The position numbers and the translations under genes were made by a program. Positions 1 through 11,197 of a stretch of DNA of 64,000 bases are shown one piece after another (the stretch's first letter is position 1; each line of letters opens with the position of its first letter). This stretch comes from Pectinophora gossypiella (taxonomy: Eukaryota; Arthropoda; Insecta; Lepidoptera; Gelechiidae). The notes under the pieces are model-generated. The model had not been told where the DNA came from and did not search any database. It was given only the letters and a program-made list of their open reading frames with translations. The stretch covers positions 11,842,001-11,906,000 of the forward strand of contig NC_065407.1 in NCBI RefSeq assembly GCF_024362695.1. Direction: 5' to 3'.

Positions 1-1089
1 GAAGCAAAATCTTTGTTACTCTGTATTGATAAGCAATATATCATGATTAAAAGATTACTTTCTTGTTTTATTCCCGTGTTTATAATTATTGATAACAGGA
101 GAAAACCTTATTTGACAATTCTTAAAAAATAAAATATGTTCTTCTCCAAAACCTAAAGAACTCATAAATAAGATTCTTCAAAATTCTTGTCAAAATATTT
201 AAATGTTTCTAGGTATGTATGTAAGACCATCGTCAATTTTCAGCAATATAACTAAGTACTTAAGTAATTGCAGCCACTGTATGTATTAGTATCTAGGTAT
301 CCTACCAACAAATATTATGAACTAGGGGGTGAAAATGGCCACATCAAAGCAATTCATCTAAGCAATATTGCTATTTGACATTTGTTTGCATTGCGCTTAC
401 TTTTATATGTGTAAATGTCAAATTGCAATGATGAATTGCTTCGATGTGGCCATTTTAGCCCTCTTGTACTTAATAGTTCCTTGCAGATTACCTAATATAT
501 CTACTATACACCATAGTATACCTATAGATATATTACCAACCTAACTTTTGTCTTTTATTCAAACAGTTCTCTTCAGTCTTACAAAGCTTAAATATATATT
601 TACCATCTATTTCAGCTGACGCAGTCTATTATTAGGCCATAACATACTATCTAATACTACCTATAAAAGAAAAGGATAAGTAATTAGTCTATTACGTTTT
701 CATTATGATATCAACCAAAGCCATATTCTACTTTTAGACCGGAAACAAGTTTATCGTTTTCTTTCGAACTTACATACGAGTCTAATGAAAATACGCCTGA
801 TGGTTTCTAAAAGCAAATTGAAACATGACATCCTTGTAGTATACTACTTCTACAGGCGCACTGACAATTTGATTACTTAGTATAGCTAGTTAATATGTTT
901 TTGATAGCCCCATGTGACAAAATTAAATTGTAGTATATTATTTTTCTTCATGATATAACATAATTGTCTCCCAGTGGATGTAATCTAATATTTTTAATTT
1001 TATAGATGAATTCAATATCGTTTTCAATATAATAACTAATCATTTTCTGAAAAGACGTGTTCACTACAGATCAGAGATACTTTTAAAAA
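1..1089. other. 5' intergenic DNA upstream of the receptor gene
   Basis: No coding exon is seen here. The only structure recognised is the foldback element at 321-470. The rest is AT-rich DNA that may hold the promoter and 5' UTR of the gene starting at 1090, but no convincing TATA box or initiator could be picked out. Confidence 0.5.
321..470. mobile_element. Foldback MITE, family A
   Basis: The two ends are long imperfect inverted repeats. Each carries AATGGCCACATC followed by AAGCAATTCATC, and the interior holds another inverted pair around ATTTGACATTT. The whole unit is about 150 bp and nearly palindromic. Related copies lie at 26222-26382 and, reduced to the inner part, at 28842-28940. 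No coding capacity. The autonomous parent is not identifiable from the sequence. Confidence 0.75.
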
Positions 1090-4000
1090 ATGGAAGACTC
1101 AGAAAAGAAAATATTATATGAAGAATACATAGGTAGATTGAAGCTGTCAATTTTTTGGCCGTTTAAACTAATGGGAGTGGGCCGTTTTGACATTTCAAAC
1201 GGTCGAATAGAAAATAAATCATTATCGTCGGTTATAATAAGTGTCCTAGTGTTATCTACGATAAACTCCTGCACAGTATACTTGATCTACAAACTAGCCA
1301 TCATAAAGAACTACTTGATGGCCTCAGAAGTAATGATTTTAATTAACTTTCTCGTATTCCATAACGTCGTTATATTAAACATGTCAACTGTCAATAAGCG
1401 CAGTGCCGCTTTGTTTCTCAACGACTGTGTCGAAATAGATCATTTCTTTGGAGGGAAAGAAACCCAGTTCATGCGAGAAATCACATTCAATGTATATTAC
1501 TCTCTGTGCTTAGTCTCAGGCTTCACACAAGCTATAATGCTCCTTGTCCTATTTTTCACATTCAGGGGAGACTTATACATTTACATAACCGGTGCAATCC
1601 TTTTCACTCTATTGTACTTCATATATTACGATCTTTCCTTCTTCATATCCCTATATACGACCATCACTTTGCGTGTGCGATATCTGAATGTCGCCATAAT
1701 GAAATTGGCGAACGTAAACCTAGATTATCTGCCCCATCAGCATCCTTTCAATAGCATATTTTGGAACGACAAATACGACGATTTGGTAGATTTTCACAAG
1801 AAAGCTAAATTGGAAGATTTTACTCAAGCGTTTGAGATGCTCTTCAATCAACTACGGTACTTGGAAATCTGTTACCGTTTTACGGTACGTATTTTAAAGT
1901 AGGAATAATTTTAATATCTGAAAATCTAATCATTATTGGTTTTTATTATTGACTGATTGGAATGAAGTGCAGTCAGTATTATTATTGTTAGTAGTATTTG
2001 TTATGTTATGTTATGTATGTGCAGTATGTGTTGGGCATTGCAGAAGAAGCATGAAAGTTGGACTAATATCGTAAAATGAGATCGTCGCGTAGCATCTATG
2101 TTGAGTGATAGAGTAGGAATCAGTATGATAAGTAAGAGAGATATGTGGTGTAAAGTGTATAGTGACTAAGATTGAGACGGGAATGTTAATTTAGTTTGGA
2201 AACGTAGAGCGGATGAAGGATAATAGGATTACGAAAATTATATGTTCAGTACTAGTTTTTTATATTACAGACACTTCTGCCAGACCAGGCAGTAAACTTA
2301 TTGACTGTACTGTCTTTTACAGTACAAAACTTTTTATTGACGGTAGTCAGCCATGTACCACGAATGGTACTTCATCTTTAAACTAGACAATAAGACAAAA
2401 GAGAAGCTTGGAATATTAAAACTAGTTCACCAAAATATTCAAGGCTTCTCTGGCAAAGAATTAGACGTAGAATTATTTTTAGAGACATTTTTTATTGACA
2501 TTTTATGTATTACAGAGCATTGGTTGAAGGATTATGAATTGTTATTCGGTTTTAAAAATTATCATTTCGCTAGCGCTTTCTGTCGAAAGATCAAATTACG
2601 TGGTGGCTCCCTTATTTTTATCAGAAATAGTTTAAAATATAAAGAACGCAAAGATATTACTGGACTTTCGATAGAGGGCACTATGGAGATTTCATGTATA
2701 GAAACAGAGAAACATATTGTTGTAGCCGTATACAGACCCCCATACAGTGCTAACTTCACAGTTTTTGAATCAGTGATGGAAAATGTACTGAAGGTCATAT
2801 CTAAAAGTAATAAAGCCATTATAGTGTGTGGAGATTTTAACGTTGATTTATATGAAGTAGATTCAATTACAACTAGATTTCTAAGTTTGTTTACATCTTT
2901 TAACCTTGTTAATATATTTATGGAGCCAACTAGAATTACAGAAACAACTGCCTCATGTTTAGATAACGTTTTTTGCAATTGTGACTTTCAAGACAACAGT
3001 ATCCTTAACTGTTTTAAGTCAGATCACAGTGGGCAGCTGGTCAGTTTTCCAGTACTTAAAAATGTTCAGAAAATTAAATTTCGTACACGACCCATCACTG
3101 ATACTCGGATAGAGAAATATCGAAATAGTCTTATAAGTAACTTACCTTGTCCAAACTTTGATACAGACAATCCTGACGATTTTTACAGGGATTTCTTTAC
3201 TATTATCCATAAAGAATTTGAAAATAATTTTCCTCAAAAGGTAGTTACCAACAGTCAATCATTCAAGTTCAGTGACTGGGCTACCGTAGGCATTCGCAAA
3301 AGTAGAAATACTCTTTATTCTTTATATGAGGAAAAAACGTATACACACACTGATAGTTTTAAAAGCTACGTCAAAAATTATTCTAAAATATTTCGAAGAG
3401 TGTGTTATACAGCCAAACAGATGCATATTAGTAGTAAAATAAAGACCGCGGATAATAAAATAAAGGCAGTTTGGCAAGTAATAAATAGCGAAACAAAGGC
3501 TTCGAAACCGCGTGAATTAGAATATAATATAGAATCGAGCACTGGGTTAGTTAAACAAGATAAAGATGTAGCTGAAGTTTTTGATAAATTCTTTACGAAC
3601 ATCCCTGTAAAAACTACAGAATCTCTCAGGTCCTCTCCTGTTCAAGCTGATATATTGTTGAAAAGTAATGTTACTGCTTGCACTGAATTATTTGATTTTA
3701 AACGCGTTGATCCGAGTAGTATTGTTAAAGTATTCAAACAGCTGAAACTTAAAACCTCGAAAGATTTATGGGGATTGTCTGTCAAATTGATGAGCTCTGT
3801 TATTGATATCTTAGCACCATATCTAGCTTACATTTTTAATATGAGTGTTGAAAATAGCACTTTTCCAAATTTAATGAAAATCAGTAAAGTTATACCTCTT
3901 TTTAAATCGGGCACAAAATCAGACCCCACGAATTATAGACCGGTTTCTATTCTACCAGTACTTAGTAAAATTTTCGAGAAAATTATTCTCGACCAACTGC

Positions 4001-7000
4001 TATGTCATTTTAATTTAAATAACTTACTTCACAGCCAGCAGTTTGGTTTTACTAAGGGTCGGTCTACAACAGACGCGAGTGTCACATTTGTTCGACACAT
4101 TTTCGATGCTTGGGAGAAGTCGCAGAATGCCGTAGGGGTATTCTGTGACTTGTCTAAGGCATTCGACTGCGTGGATCACGAGACCTTGCTTTTGAAATTG
4201 AGGCACTATGGATTAAATAATGGAGCTCTCAGTTTGTTAAATTCATATCTAGGTGATAGGATACAAAAGGTACAAATCAATAGTACGACTTCTTCGGGCT
4301 CTCATGTTCAAATGGGAGTTCCTCAAGGATCCATTTTGGGGCCGTTCCTTTTTTTAGTGTACATTAATGATTTACCTTATGTAGTACAGAACCAAGCTGA
4401 CATTGTACTGTTCGCGGATGATACTTCTCTTATATTTAAAATCGATAGAAAGTTAGAGGAACTTGACGAAGCAAACAGCGCTGTGTCGCAGGTTCTAAGC
4501 TGGTTTACAGTAAATAACCTAGTTCTAAATGCTAAGAAAACGAAGTGTATTAAATTTGTTCTACCAAACGTAAAGAAAGTAAATAATAACATTAAAATTA
4601 ACGACGAGAAACTAGATTTTGTTGAACACACCGTTTTCTTAGGAATTACTGTAGATTCAAAACTTCAATGGGGCCCACATATTGTATCACTAGCGGGCAA
4701 GCTAAGTTCAGCAGCATATGCCGTCAGAAGAATCCGACAACTCACAGATGTACCCACTGCTAGACTTGTCTACTTCAGCTACTTCCACAGCATAATGTCT
4801 TACGGTATTTTATTGTGGGGTCGAGCCGCTGATGTAGAAACTATTTTCATTATTCAAAAAAGGGCAGTTCGCGCTATTTATAATCTGCGTTGTCGGGACT
4901 CTTTAAGGGAGCTGTTTAAAGAAATAAATATACTGACGGTCGCAAGTCAATATATTTATGAAAACATTATGTATGTGCGTAAAAATGTATCTCTCCTTCC
5001 GAGAAACTGTGAAAGGCATACTTACAATACAAGGAATAAAAATAAAATTGTTGTTCAAAATTCTAGATTAAGTAAATTAAATTCATCTTTTTTGGGGTTA
5101 TGTATACGTTTTTACAATAAAATACCAGATAATATTTTAAATTTGTCAGAGAACAAATTTAAAGCTCACGTGAAGCTTACTTTATGTAAAAAAGCCTATT
5201 ATAAGATTAATGATTACCTAAATGATAAAAATGTCTGGTATTGAATGTGTTCCTCTAGTTATTAATAAATAACTTGTAATGTACCCTCATTGATTTAAAA
5301 GATGTGTTGCTGTTGCAGTTTCTTGTCATTTCTTCTCCTCAGCCATAACACCTTGCGAAATGACGTAAATTCAAAAATGTTACATTGACCTTCAACAAGT
5401 TTATCCATGATAATTACGTTGAATAAATGATTCTGATTCTGATTCTGATTCTGATTCTGACGAGAACGGTAAGGTAAGAATGGCAAAGGAAGACCTAGAA
5501 GGACGTTGACCAAATTGGGGATGCCCTTAGGATGTCACTAGAAAAGATTTAGTACGACCTACTCTGAACCCACGTGCGTGTATGAAACGGATGATGAATA
5601 TGGAGGAAGCAAGAGAACTATCTTAGAAAATGGAATTCCATAGTCTCTGTTTATCCCGGTGACTAGCAAATGGTATTACTTCATTCTGTTTCCAGATATT
5701 TTCCTGCTTGTGCTATTTAACCGCAGGCACTTTCGTTGTTGTTCAAAATATGATCATCTTCACCAAAACAGACGCAGTAAGTAAAACTACACTGGGCTGG
5801 ACATAAACCGGACCACCCGCTACCCACAATTTATAGAAAAAAAATTAATAGTTGTAAGTTTTACACTTTTCTAGAAAATCGTATTAGAGGGCTTGCCTTG
5901 CCTTTTACCTAACTTGACATGGCCCTCTGCTTAATCCATTCCAAAGTAGCGTGACCCGATTTATTTGCTACAACCAGTTGTACCAACGGGTTGTACCACG
6001 GTTCACACAGGCTGCCCAGCATATTTTATAATTAGTATAACATATAAGTACCTAGCTAGTATATTCAGGCTGTCTTCGGTCCCATTTGTCCGGAATTTAC
6101 GAAAATTCACGTCAAAAAAAATATTATGTTCAAACGCATAAACAAAGGTAGGTATACTTCTAAGTACTTACGCTTATAATGAATAATTTGTTCATGATGC
6201 GTCAATCTCAAAAATTTGCTTTGCTAATTTCCTTCTTTTAGATATCCCTAAGGTGTGTAAACAGTTTGTATGAAAAAGTAAACACCTATTATTACACTAC
6301 GACGGACGGGACCCTTATTCCATGTCTTATATTATGACACAGCCCTACCCTAACATACGGTCCATTGAAATCGTGTCGTATTATAAGTCAGTGATTAATA
6401 ATCGTCATCATCTACCTAGAGTTATTCCGTTTTTCACGGGGTCTGCTTACCTAACCCGCGGAGGAAAACCAGCCCAACACAGGCGAAACGCATATCTCTG
6501 GAATGTGGGTTTCCTCACGATTTCCTTCACATCTCAGCACGTTAGGAATCAATAATTATAGTAAATAATAATGAAATATATATAGTAATTATTTATTGTG
6601 CAACATTATTACTCGTCCTAATACAGTTACAGTCAAAATATACACATTCTATAATAATAATAATTCTTTATTAAAAGTCAATAGGACTCACACACATTAC
6701 ATAATACATAAATTGAATTAAAATAAACATACGTACAATATAAATTAAAATAAAATATATATAAAATAGACAATAACAATCTATTTGGTCACAATACTTA
6801 TATATAGTGAATAATAATGTAAGTACTGTAATATTTTAAGATAAGCTTACGACTATATCCCAATTTGGGTAGTCATGGGTACGTTAAGCTGCAAAAGTCC
6901 AATCAGTTTCATGCAAAGTAATAAATTAACTGCTTGCAATTAAGACCTCCTGCTTACATGTCGTTTCTGTAATAGACCAAAAACACCTACAAAAACATAA

Positions 7001-9094
7001 ATTTTATAATTATGACAACTTATGGTTCATAATTCCACCACTGTTTACAAATAATTCTCTGGGCTCAGTGACAGAACTTTAGCTCTTTGATTGTACATAC
7101 AGCCCAAGATGAACTAAATACCCACATCTGACCGAGCTTTCTGTTAGGCAAACATGATATTTTGTGACCATAAATTTAAATAGAAAAGCACTATCTAACA
7201 TTCGTTATTCACAGGACATAGATGCAATACGAGTAGCGGCTTTGGCTGGCTGGTGCATTCAATCCTGGCTGTTCCAGGTTGGAGTCTCCCAACAAACTGA
7301 CATGTTCCATCGACAGATCAACCAGACCAATCTCATCTGCACATACATACAGCTGAAGCCCACTTATTCTGGTAAAGCCTTTTACCTAACTTGACATGGC
7401 CCTCTGCTTTCCCCACCGGTGGGAAATAGGTGATTTTATATATGTATGTTGCACTATATCCTATACAGTTCCTGTATTAGACAAATAAAGGCCGATACCG
7501 ATCCCGCTATCGCTATCGGCCCACTAAGATCAGGTCGTCTTCTCAAATATAATTCTCTCAGCACTTTCACGCCGTTATCTTGAATTGTATACCGAATAAA
7601 AGCCCTGAGCGCTCCTCATTTGTCCGGTCATGTAGTTAATGGCATATGCGGCAAATCAACAATAAGCACGTCATAAAATACGGCAAATACAGTGTACTTA
7701 TGTGTAAATGCAGTGTATCTTATGAGCCGCATAAACATATTTGTCATTTACTGAGACTTTTGGTTATTTTTTTTTTCACAGACAGACATAAACTCATACT
7801 CGTTATCCCTGGGTAAATATATGCGTCATTATCTTACTAAAGTCTCTATTAAAAATTCTGTAAAATACGTAGGTATTCAAACTTCGAAAACGATTTCGTT
7901 ATTTAGTAAAATAATGCTACAAGTAGGTAAGTTCTCGTTATAAGAAAAATAACAGTTACTTACACTTTACACGTAACTATGAATGAATGTAATGGTCTAT
8001 TCGCTAGCCTCTGAGACGCTGAATAAGTATATAATATGCATAATTCAATATTTGCGCAACTACAAATACAATATTTAAGTTAATGTTTGATTATAATTAA
8101 GTATGACTTTACCAAATTTTATATCATTCAGCCACTTAGGTAATAATTTAATGAAATAACTTGACGGATTTCAACCACGGTTATATTAAAGAATGGTTTT
8201 GAAGTTAAGATTATTTCGTGATTAAAATATTTTTCCGCTTTCGATCTCACGTCACAGCGTTTAAAAAAATAGATGCGTAGGTATCCATATCTAAATACAA
8301 AAGTCATGCTTATATCACTATAGGAATGTAGTGTTTTGACGTATCTTACTTATTGTGTATTTGCCGCAAATGGCATCAACTCGACACGGGTCGACATTAC
8401 AAACAAATACATACAAATGTTGTAGTCGACCCATGTCGGACGCATTAACTACGAGGGTCGGACAAATGGGCAGCGCTGAAGGCTCTCACCCAATATCGGA
8501 ATGTACAGCCAAGCCCTTTACAAGATAACTCACAGGACACTCCTTTCTATTCGTTCTGACTTATTAGAAAGTGTGAGCCTCTATTGAACAAAGGCTATGT
8601 CATATTTGGAGGATAGCTAATGACTCCAGATGAGCTAAAACTTTTCACCCCTAAGCAAATACTACACTAAAAGACAATGTAGGGCTTAGAGGTGAACTGT
8701 AGCAAAATGCGGCGATCACAATAGATCACGTAGGTCGCAGTGATACAGTGCATTAAATAAGGTATGCAGAATCCCAACAAAAATAATCCTGAAACCAGGG
8801 TTGTTGAGGTTGGTCGTCCACCTCCCAACTCACACGATAGAGAAGATTCGCCCTAATATGGATAATTGTTTGTTTCTAGACGAAATCTACAAGTTGACAG
8901 AAGACATAATGCGTACTCTAGAGATTCGAGACCCTCGCATGTCCATCTACGGGATATTCCACTACGACACAGGCTTGCTACTTCGGTTCACATCCTCAAT
9001 ATTTGTCTACATAACCATACAGCTACAGTTGGCTACTGCTAAAACTTCTGATGTAGTTATTGTAGATAATTCAACTACTAATATTGCATTGTAA
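1090..9094 (+). CDS. Gustatory-receptor-like (7tm_7) protein, five exons
   Basis: Insect chemoreceptor of the gustatory receptor family, expected to be a ligand-gated channel in the sensory neuron membrane. Exons: 1090-1884, 2271-2342, 5696-5776, 7215-7371 and 8880-9094, with phases 0,0,0,1; total 439 residues. Exon 1 encodes the N-terminus with several hydrophobic segments. The last exon carries the conserved C-terminal part (DPRMSIYGIFHYD, then a final membrane segment ending VYITIQLQL where most family members have a TY...QF-type motif). The donors after exons 1 and 3 are good (GTACGT, GTAAGT). The exon 2 donor (GTAGTC) is weak and lies directly before a CR1-like insertion. The exon 4 donor (GTAAAG) lies at the edge of a dispersed repeat that recurs near 5890. 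The frame is open throughout, so the gene may be functional, but splicing across the insertion is unproven. The short exons 2 and 3 are the least certain. The ligand cannot be inferred. Confidence 0.75.
2040..2245 (+). pseudogene. Decayed RTE-like retrotransposon fragment
   Basis: With stops and frame changes ignored, the region still reads as the C-terminal part of an RTE-type reverse transcriptase. The readable piece is FGNVERMKDNRITK, matching the widespread insect motif of the form WFGHVxRMxDNRxxK. It lies in intron 1 of the receptor gene and ends just before exon 2. A related downstream portion of the same kind of element occurs at 5463-5660. Confidence 0.55.
2343..5462 (+). mobile_element. 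CR1-like non-LTR retrotransposon, 5'-truncated
   Basis: A single long ORF (2353-5244) is followed by a short 3' UTR that ends in about five copies of TGATTC (5427-5460). Such short 3' tandem repeats instead of poly(A) are typical of CR1-group elements. No ORF1 or 5' UTR is present; the element starts almost at the endonuclease domain, so it is probably 5'-truncated. It sits in intron 2 of the receptor gene in the sense orientation, within about 10 bp of the exon 2 donor. A perfect small hairpin (GTACCA CGAA TGGTAC) lies at 2354-2369. No target duplication was recognised. Confidence 0.8.
2353..5244 (+). CDS. CR1-like ORF2: endonuclease-reverse transcriptase
   Basis: A 963-residue uninterrupted ORF for the protein that nicks target DNA and reverse transcribes the element RNA. 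An APE-type endonuclease domain starts near residue 22 (HQNIQGF) and includes GDFNVDL near residue 160 and SDHSGQL in its C-terminal third. The reverse transcriptase follows with NYRPVSILP, QFGFTKGRST, LSKAFDCVDH, GVPQGSILGP and the catalytic FADD near residue 687. There is no RNase H domain, as expected for CR1/Jockey types. The ATG at 2353 is simply the first in frame after an in-frame TAG at 2344, so the natural N-terminus may be missing. The lack of stops points to recent insertion. Confidence 0.88.
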   Translation: MYHEWYFIFKLDNKTKEKLGILKLVHQNIQGFSGKELDVELFLETFFIDILCITEHWLKDYELLFGFKNYHFASAFCRKIKLRGGSLIFIRNSLKYKERKDITGLSIEGTMEISCIETEKHIVVAVYRPPYSANFTVFESVMENVLKVISKSNKAIIVCGDFNVDLYEVDSITTRFLSLFTSFNLVNIFMEPTRITETTASCLDNVFCNCDFQDNSILNCFKSDHSGQLVSFPVLKNVQKIKFRTRPITDTRIEKYRNSLISNLPCPNFDTDNPDDFYRDFFTIIHKEFENNFPQKVVTNSQSFKFSDWATVGIRKSRNTLYSLYEEKTYTHTDSFKSYVKNYSKIFRRVCYTAKQMHISSKIKTADNKIKAVWQVINSETKASKPRELEYNIESSTGLVKQDKDVAEVFDKFFTNIPVKTTESLRSSPVQADILLKSNVTACTELFDFKRVDPSSIVKVFKQLKLKTSKDLWGLSVKLMSSVIDILAPYLAYIFNMSVENSTFPNLMKISKVIPLFKSGTKSDPTNYRPVSILPVLSKIFEKIILDQLLCHFNLNNLLHSQQFGFTKGRSTTDASVTFVRHIFDAWEKSQNAVGVFCDLSKAFDCVDHETLLLKLRHYGLNNGALSLLNSYLGDRIQKVQINSTTSSGSHVQMGVPQGSILGPFLFLVYINDLPYVVQNQADIVLFADDTSLIFKIDRKLEELDEANSAVSQVLSWFTVNNLVLNAKKTKCIKFVLPNVKKVNNNIKINDEKLDFVEHTVFLGITVDSKLQWGPHIVSLAGKLSSAAYAVRRIRQLTDVPTARLVYFSYFHSIMSYGILLWGRAADVETIFIIQKRAVRAIYNLRCRDSLRELFKEINILTVASQYIYENIMYVRKNVSLLPRNCERHTYNTRNKNKIVVQNSRLSKLNSSFLGLCIRFYNKIPDNILNLSENKFKAHVKLTLCKKAYYKINDYLNDKNVWY
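5463..5660 (+). pseudogene. RTE-like retrotransposon 3' remnant
   Basis: The frame at about 5480-5515 reads GKGRPRRTLTKLG, and a later frame reads RACMKRMMNMEEAREL, both typical of the degenerate C-terminal end of insect RTE-like elements. Stops and frameshifts interrupt it. It directly follows the TGATTC tail of the CR1 element and ends just before receptor exon 3 (5696). Confidence 0.6.
7601..8484. mobile_element. DNA transposon remnant with terminal inverted repeats
   Basis: The left end (AGCCCTGAGCGCTCCTCATT, continuing TTGTCCG) matches the reverse complement of the right end (AGCCTTCAGCGCTGCCCATT, continuing TTGTCCG), with similarity carrying on to TAGTTAATG. The unit is about 884 bp and AT-rich, with no useful ORF. 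It lies in intron 4 of the receptor gene. Superfamily not determined; no clear target duplication. Confidence 0.6.
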
Positions 9095-9399
9095 TTAAAG
9101 TATCTCATAAATGTGATGACATGTGACCGTAATTTATCGCATTACACGCCCCTTCACAGAAGCGGTATCGAGAAAGCAAAACTTTTTGTAATGTTTGATT
9201 TTTATTCTTAGAAATCCCGGCGCGATCATCATTTTATAATATAAAAAACGTTATAAACCGATGTTAAACCACTGAACTCAATCAAGCTACTAACTCCCTG
9301 TGTGCTTTGAGCAGACCCTTGCCTTACATCACACTTTTTGTAACGATCTTATTTATTCGTAGGTAACGCCATACAGTCACAAGATTCAAGATTTTTTTT

Positions 9400-9545
9400 T
9401 ACCTTTTTCCTCACCTTATGGTTGTCTGGAAGAAATCGATTTAAGCGATAAGGCCGCCATTTGCCATATACTTAGTTAAGAGACTTTTTGTAATTATTTC
9501 TTTTTATTTTGGTGCAATAAAGTGTATTTGTATTGTATTGTATTG
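9400..9545 (+). mobile_element. 3' end of a non-LTR retrotransposon
   Basis: The segment ends in GGTGCAATAAAGTGTATTTG followed by about three copies of TATTG, the usual appearance of a dead-on-arrival non-LTR copy in Lepidoptera. Upstream sequence keeps no long ORF. Clade not assigned. Confidence 0.45.
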
Positions 9546-9565
9546 TAATCCCTTAGGCTGCGAGG

Positions 9566-9934
9566 CTGCCCGCCCACGTCCGATAATCGGTAAACGATTT
9601 TTTGTTGGAGACAAATAAAACGTACTGATTGAAATAGCGCAACGCACACGTCCTACAATAAGTAGGTCAGAAACAAAATCGGTGCATTCCGACCGATCCG
9701 ATTATCGCCACCAAAATGGAACGTTCGGAAATGTTAGGTACATTACATTACCGACATACATTATTAGGTATGTACTACAGTGCTCGCCGACAGTCGACAC
9801 GTGCTGATCCCTTGATAGCCACAGACAAAAATGACGGATGTGTGCGTTGAGTCGGTCAGAAAATCGGTTATAAGAATCGGAGGAAAAATTGGCCCGATTA
9901 TTGGTCCTACAAAAAGTCTGACATAGGCGGGCAG
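9566..9934. mobile_element. Non-autonomous TIR element
   Basis: The left end begins CTGCCCGCCCACGTC. The reverse complement of the right end begins CTGCCCGCCTATGTC. Both arms carry a GATAATCGG / CCAATAATCGG motif a little further in, and the interior is rich in further ATCGG units. About 370 bp. Target duplication not identified. Confidence 0.45.
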
Positions 9935-11101
9935 TCTTACGAGGTACCAAAAAATCAACACATACTTAGGGACCTCCAAGTGGTAGGCTGCGGCTGTAAA
10001 TGTACGATCTCGATTAGATACACATGAAGTTATAAATAATAAAATTACTTATATATATATATAACTTAGACTTAGATAACTTAGACTATAATTTCAAGCA
10101 TAGATAGTCATGCATGAACTGTAGAAATTATTTTTCTGTAATGGCACCTATAAATTATGAAAAATTGTTTACACCTAATCATTATTATGTAAGTACTTAC
10201 CAGTTAACTTAAGAAAATGGAACCTATAGCTAGAAACATAAATTGACAGCGAAAATATTTTCAGGGCAGTTGAAAGTTATAATAAATAACATAGCATGAT
10301 GCCTGTTCCCTGGCGGGTAGGCAGATATGTATAGTATATACACCCACACCTCGTCAGCTATCTTTAAGTCCCATTTAACAAGAGTCTATTGCCATTAACC
10401 GGGCATAAACCCTGGAAACCACATAATACTTATCAATTACCTATGATCCAAACATGAATTCAAAATCAGTTAAAAAGAAAACGAGAATTATTTTTAATCA
10501 TCTTAGACAGGGTTATCTTTGACCCCGTCATCTAGCCTATTTTTGGAGTAACATAACATAAGCTGACGACTATGTGCCAATTGGGTTAGTCAGAGGTACA
10601 TCGAGTGTTCTGTGTTGAAATACCAAAATAATATGATGTTTGATTGATCACTTTGATTTGTCTTTGTCTTTGACATGATGATACGTAGGTACCCAGAAGA
10701 TACCTACAGGTTAGATAGTAATTAAGGTAGTCAGTCAAACAAGAATACCCATACACGGTACGCCTTCTCGAGATTCTATTGTCGAGTTTGAAATTAGGAT
10801 TCAATGTAACCATGTTAACAAGTCCCTGAAGGCCAGGTTCTTGACGCAAAACAAAAAACATGAGTTAACGTGACAGCGTAAACAATTGCCCAGTAATTTT
10901 TATTTTTCAGTAGTCATTAGTTTCAGTATTCAGATACACTTCTTAGATAATATATTCATTCTAAGTTAACCAATGAACAAAAGTTAAGAGTGATGGCTTT
11001 CAACTTAGACAGCCTCATAACAATAATTTCTAAGTGCCATTTCATGGAAAAAATGCCTCTTCGATATTTTTGTAGTGTTGTTTACTACTCTGGTCAAATG
11101 C

Positions 11102-11114
11102 GTATATATATAAA
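11102..11114 (+). promoter_or_regulatory. TATA box of the micro-exon secreted protein gene
   Basis: TATATATATAAAG lies about 85-95 bp upstream of the ATG at 11198, which leaves room for a short 5' UTR starting near 11135-11145. The spacing is normal for a highly expressed, tissue-specific insect gene. Support is positional only. Confidence 0.5.
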
Positions 11115-11197
11115 GGCTTAAGAGTAATCTAGCGAACAGTCGATATAACGCGTTGAAATTTGCATGAAGTGTGGTTATTGTGGTTAAATTGATAATC

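Larger units (their letters stand above)
9095..11100. other. Repeat-rich intergenic region
   Basis: Between the receptor gene and the micro-exon gene no coding exon was recognised. It contains the non-LTR 3' end at 9400-9545, the TIR element at 9566-9934, and a short piece near 10558-10600 (GACTATGTGCCAATTGGGTT) related to the tail of the SINE at 22068-22568. Short ORFs on both strands here look random. Confidence 0.5.
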
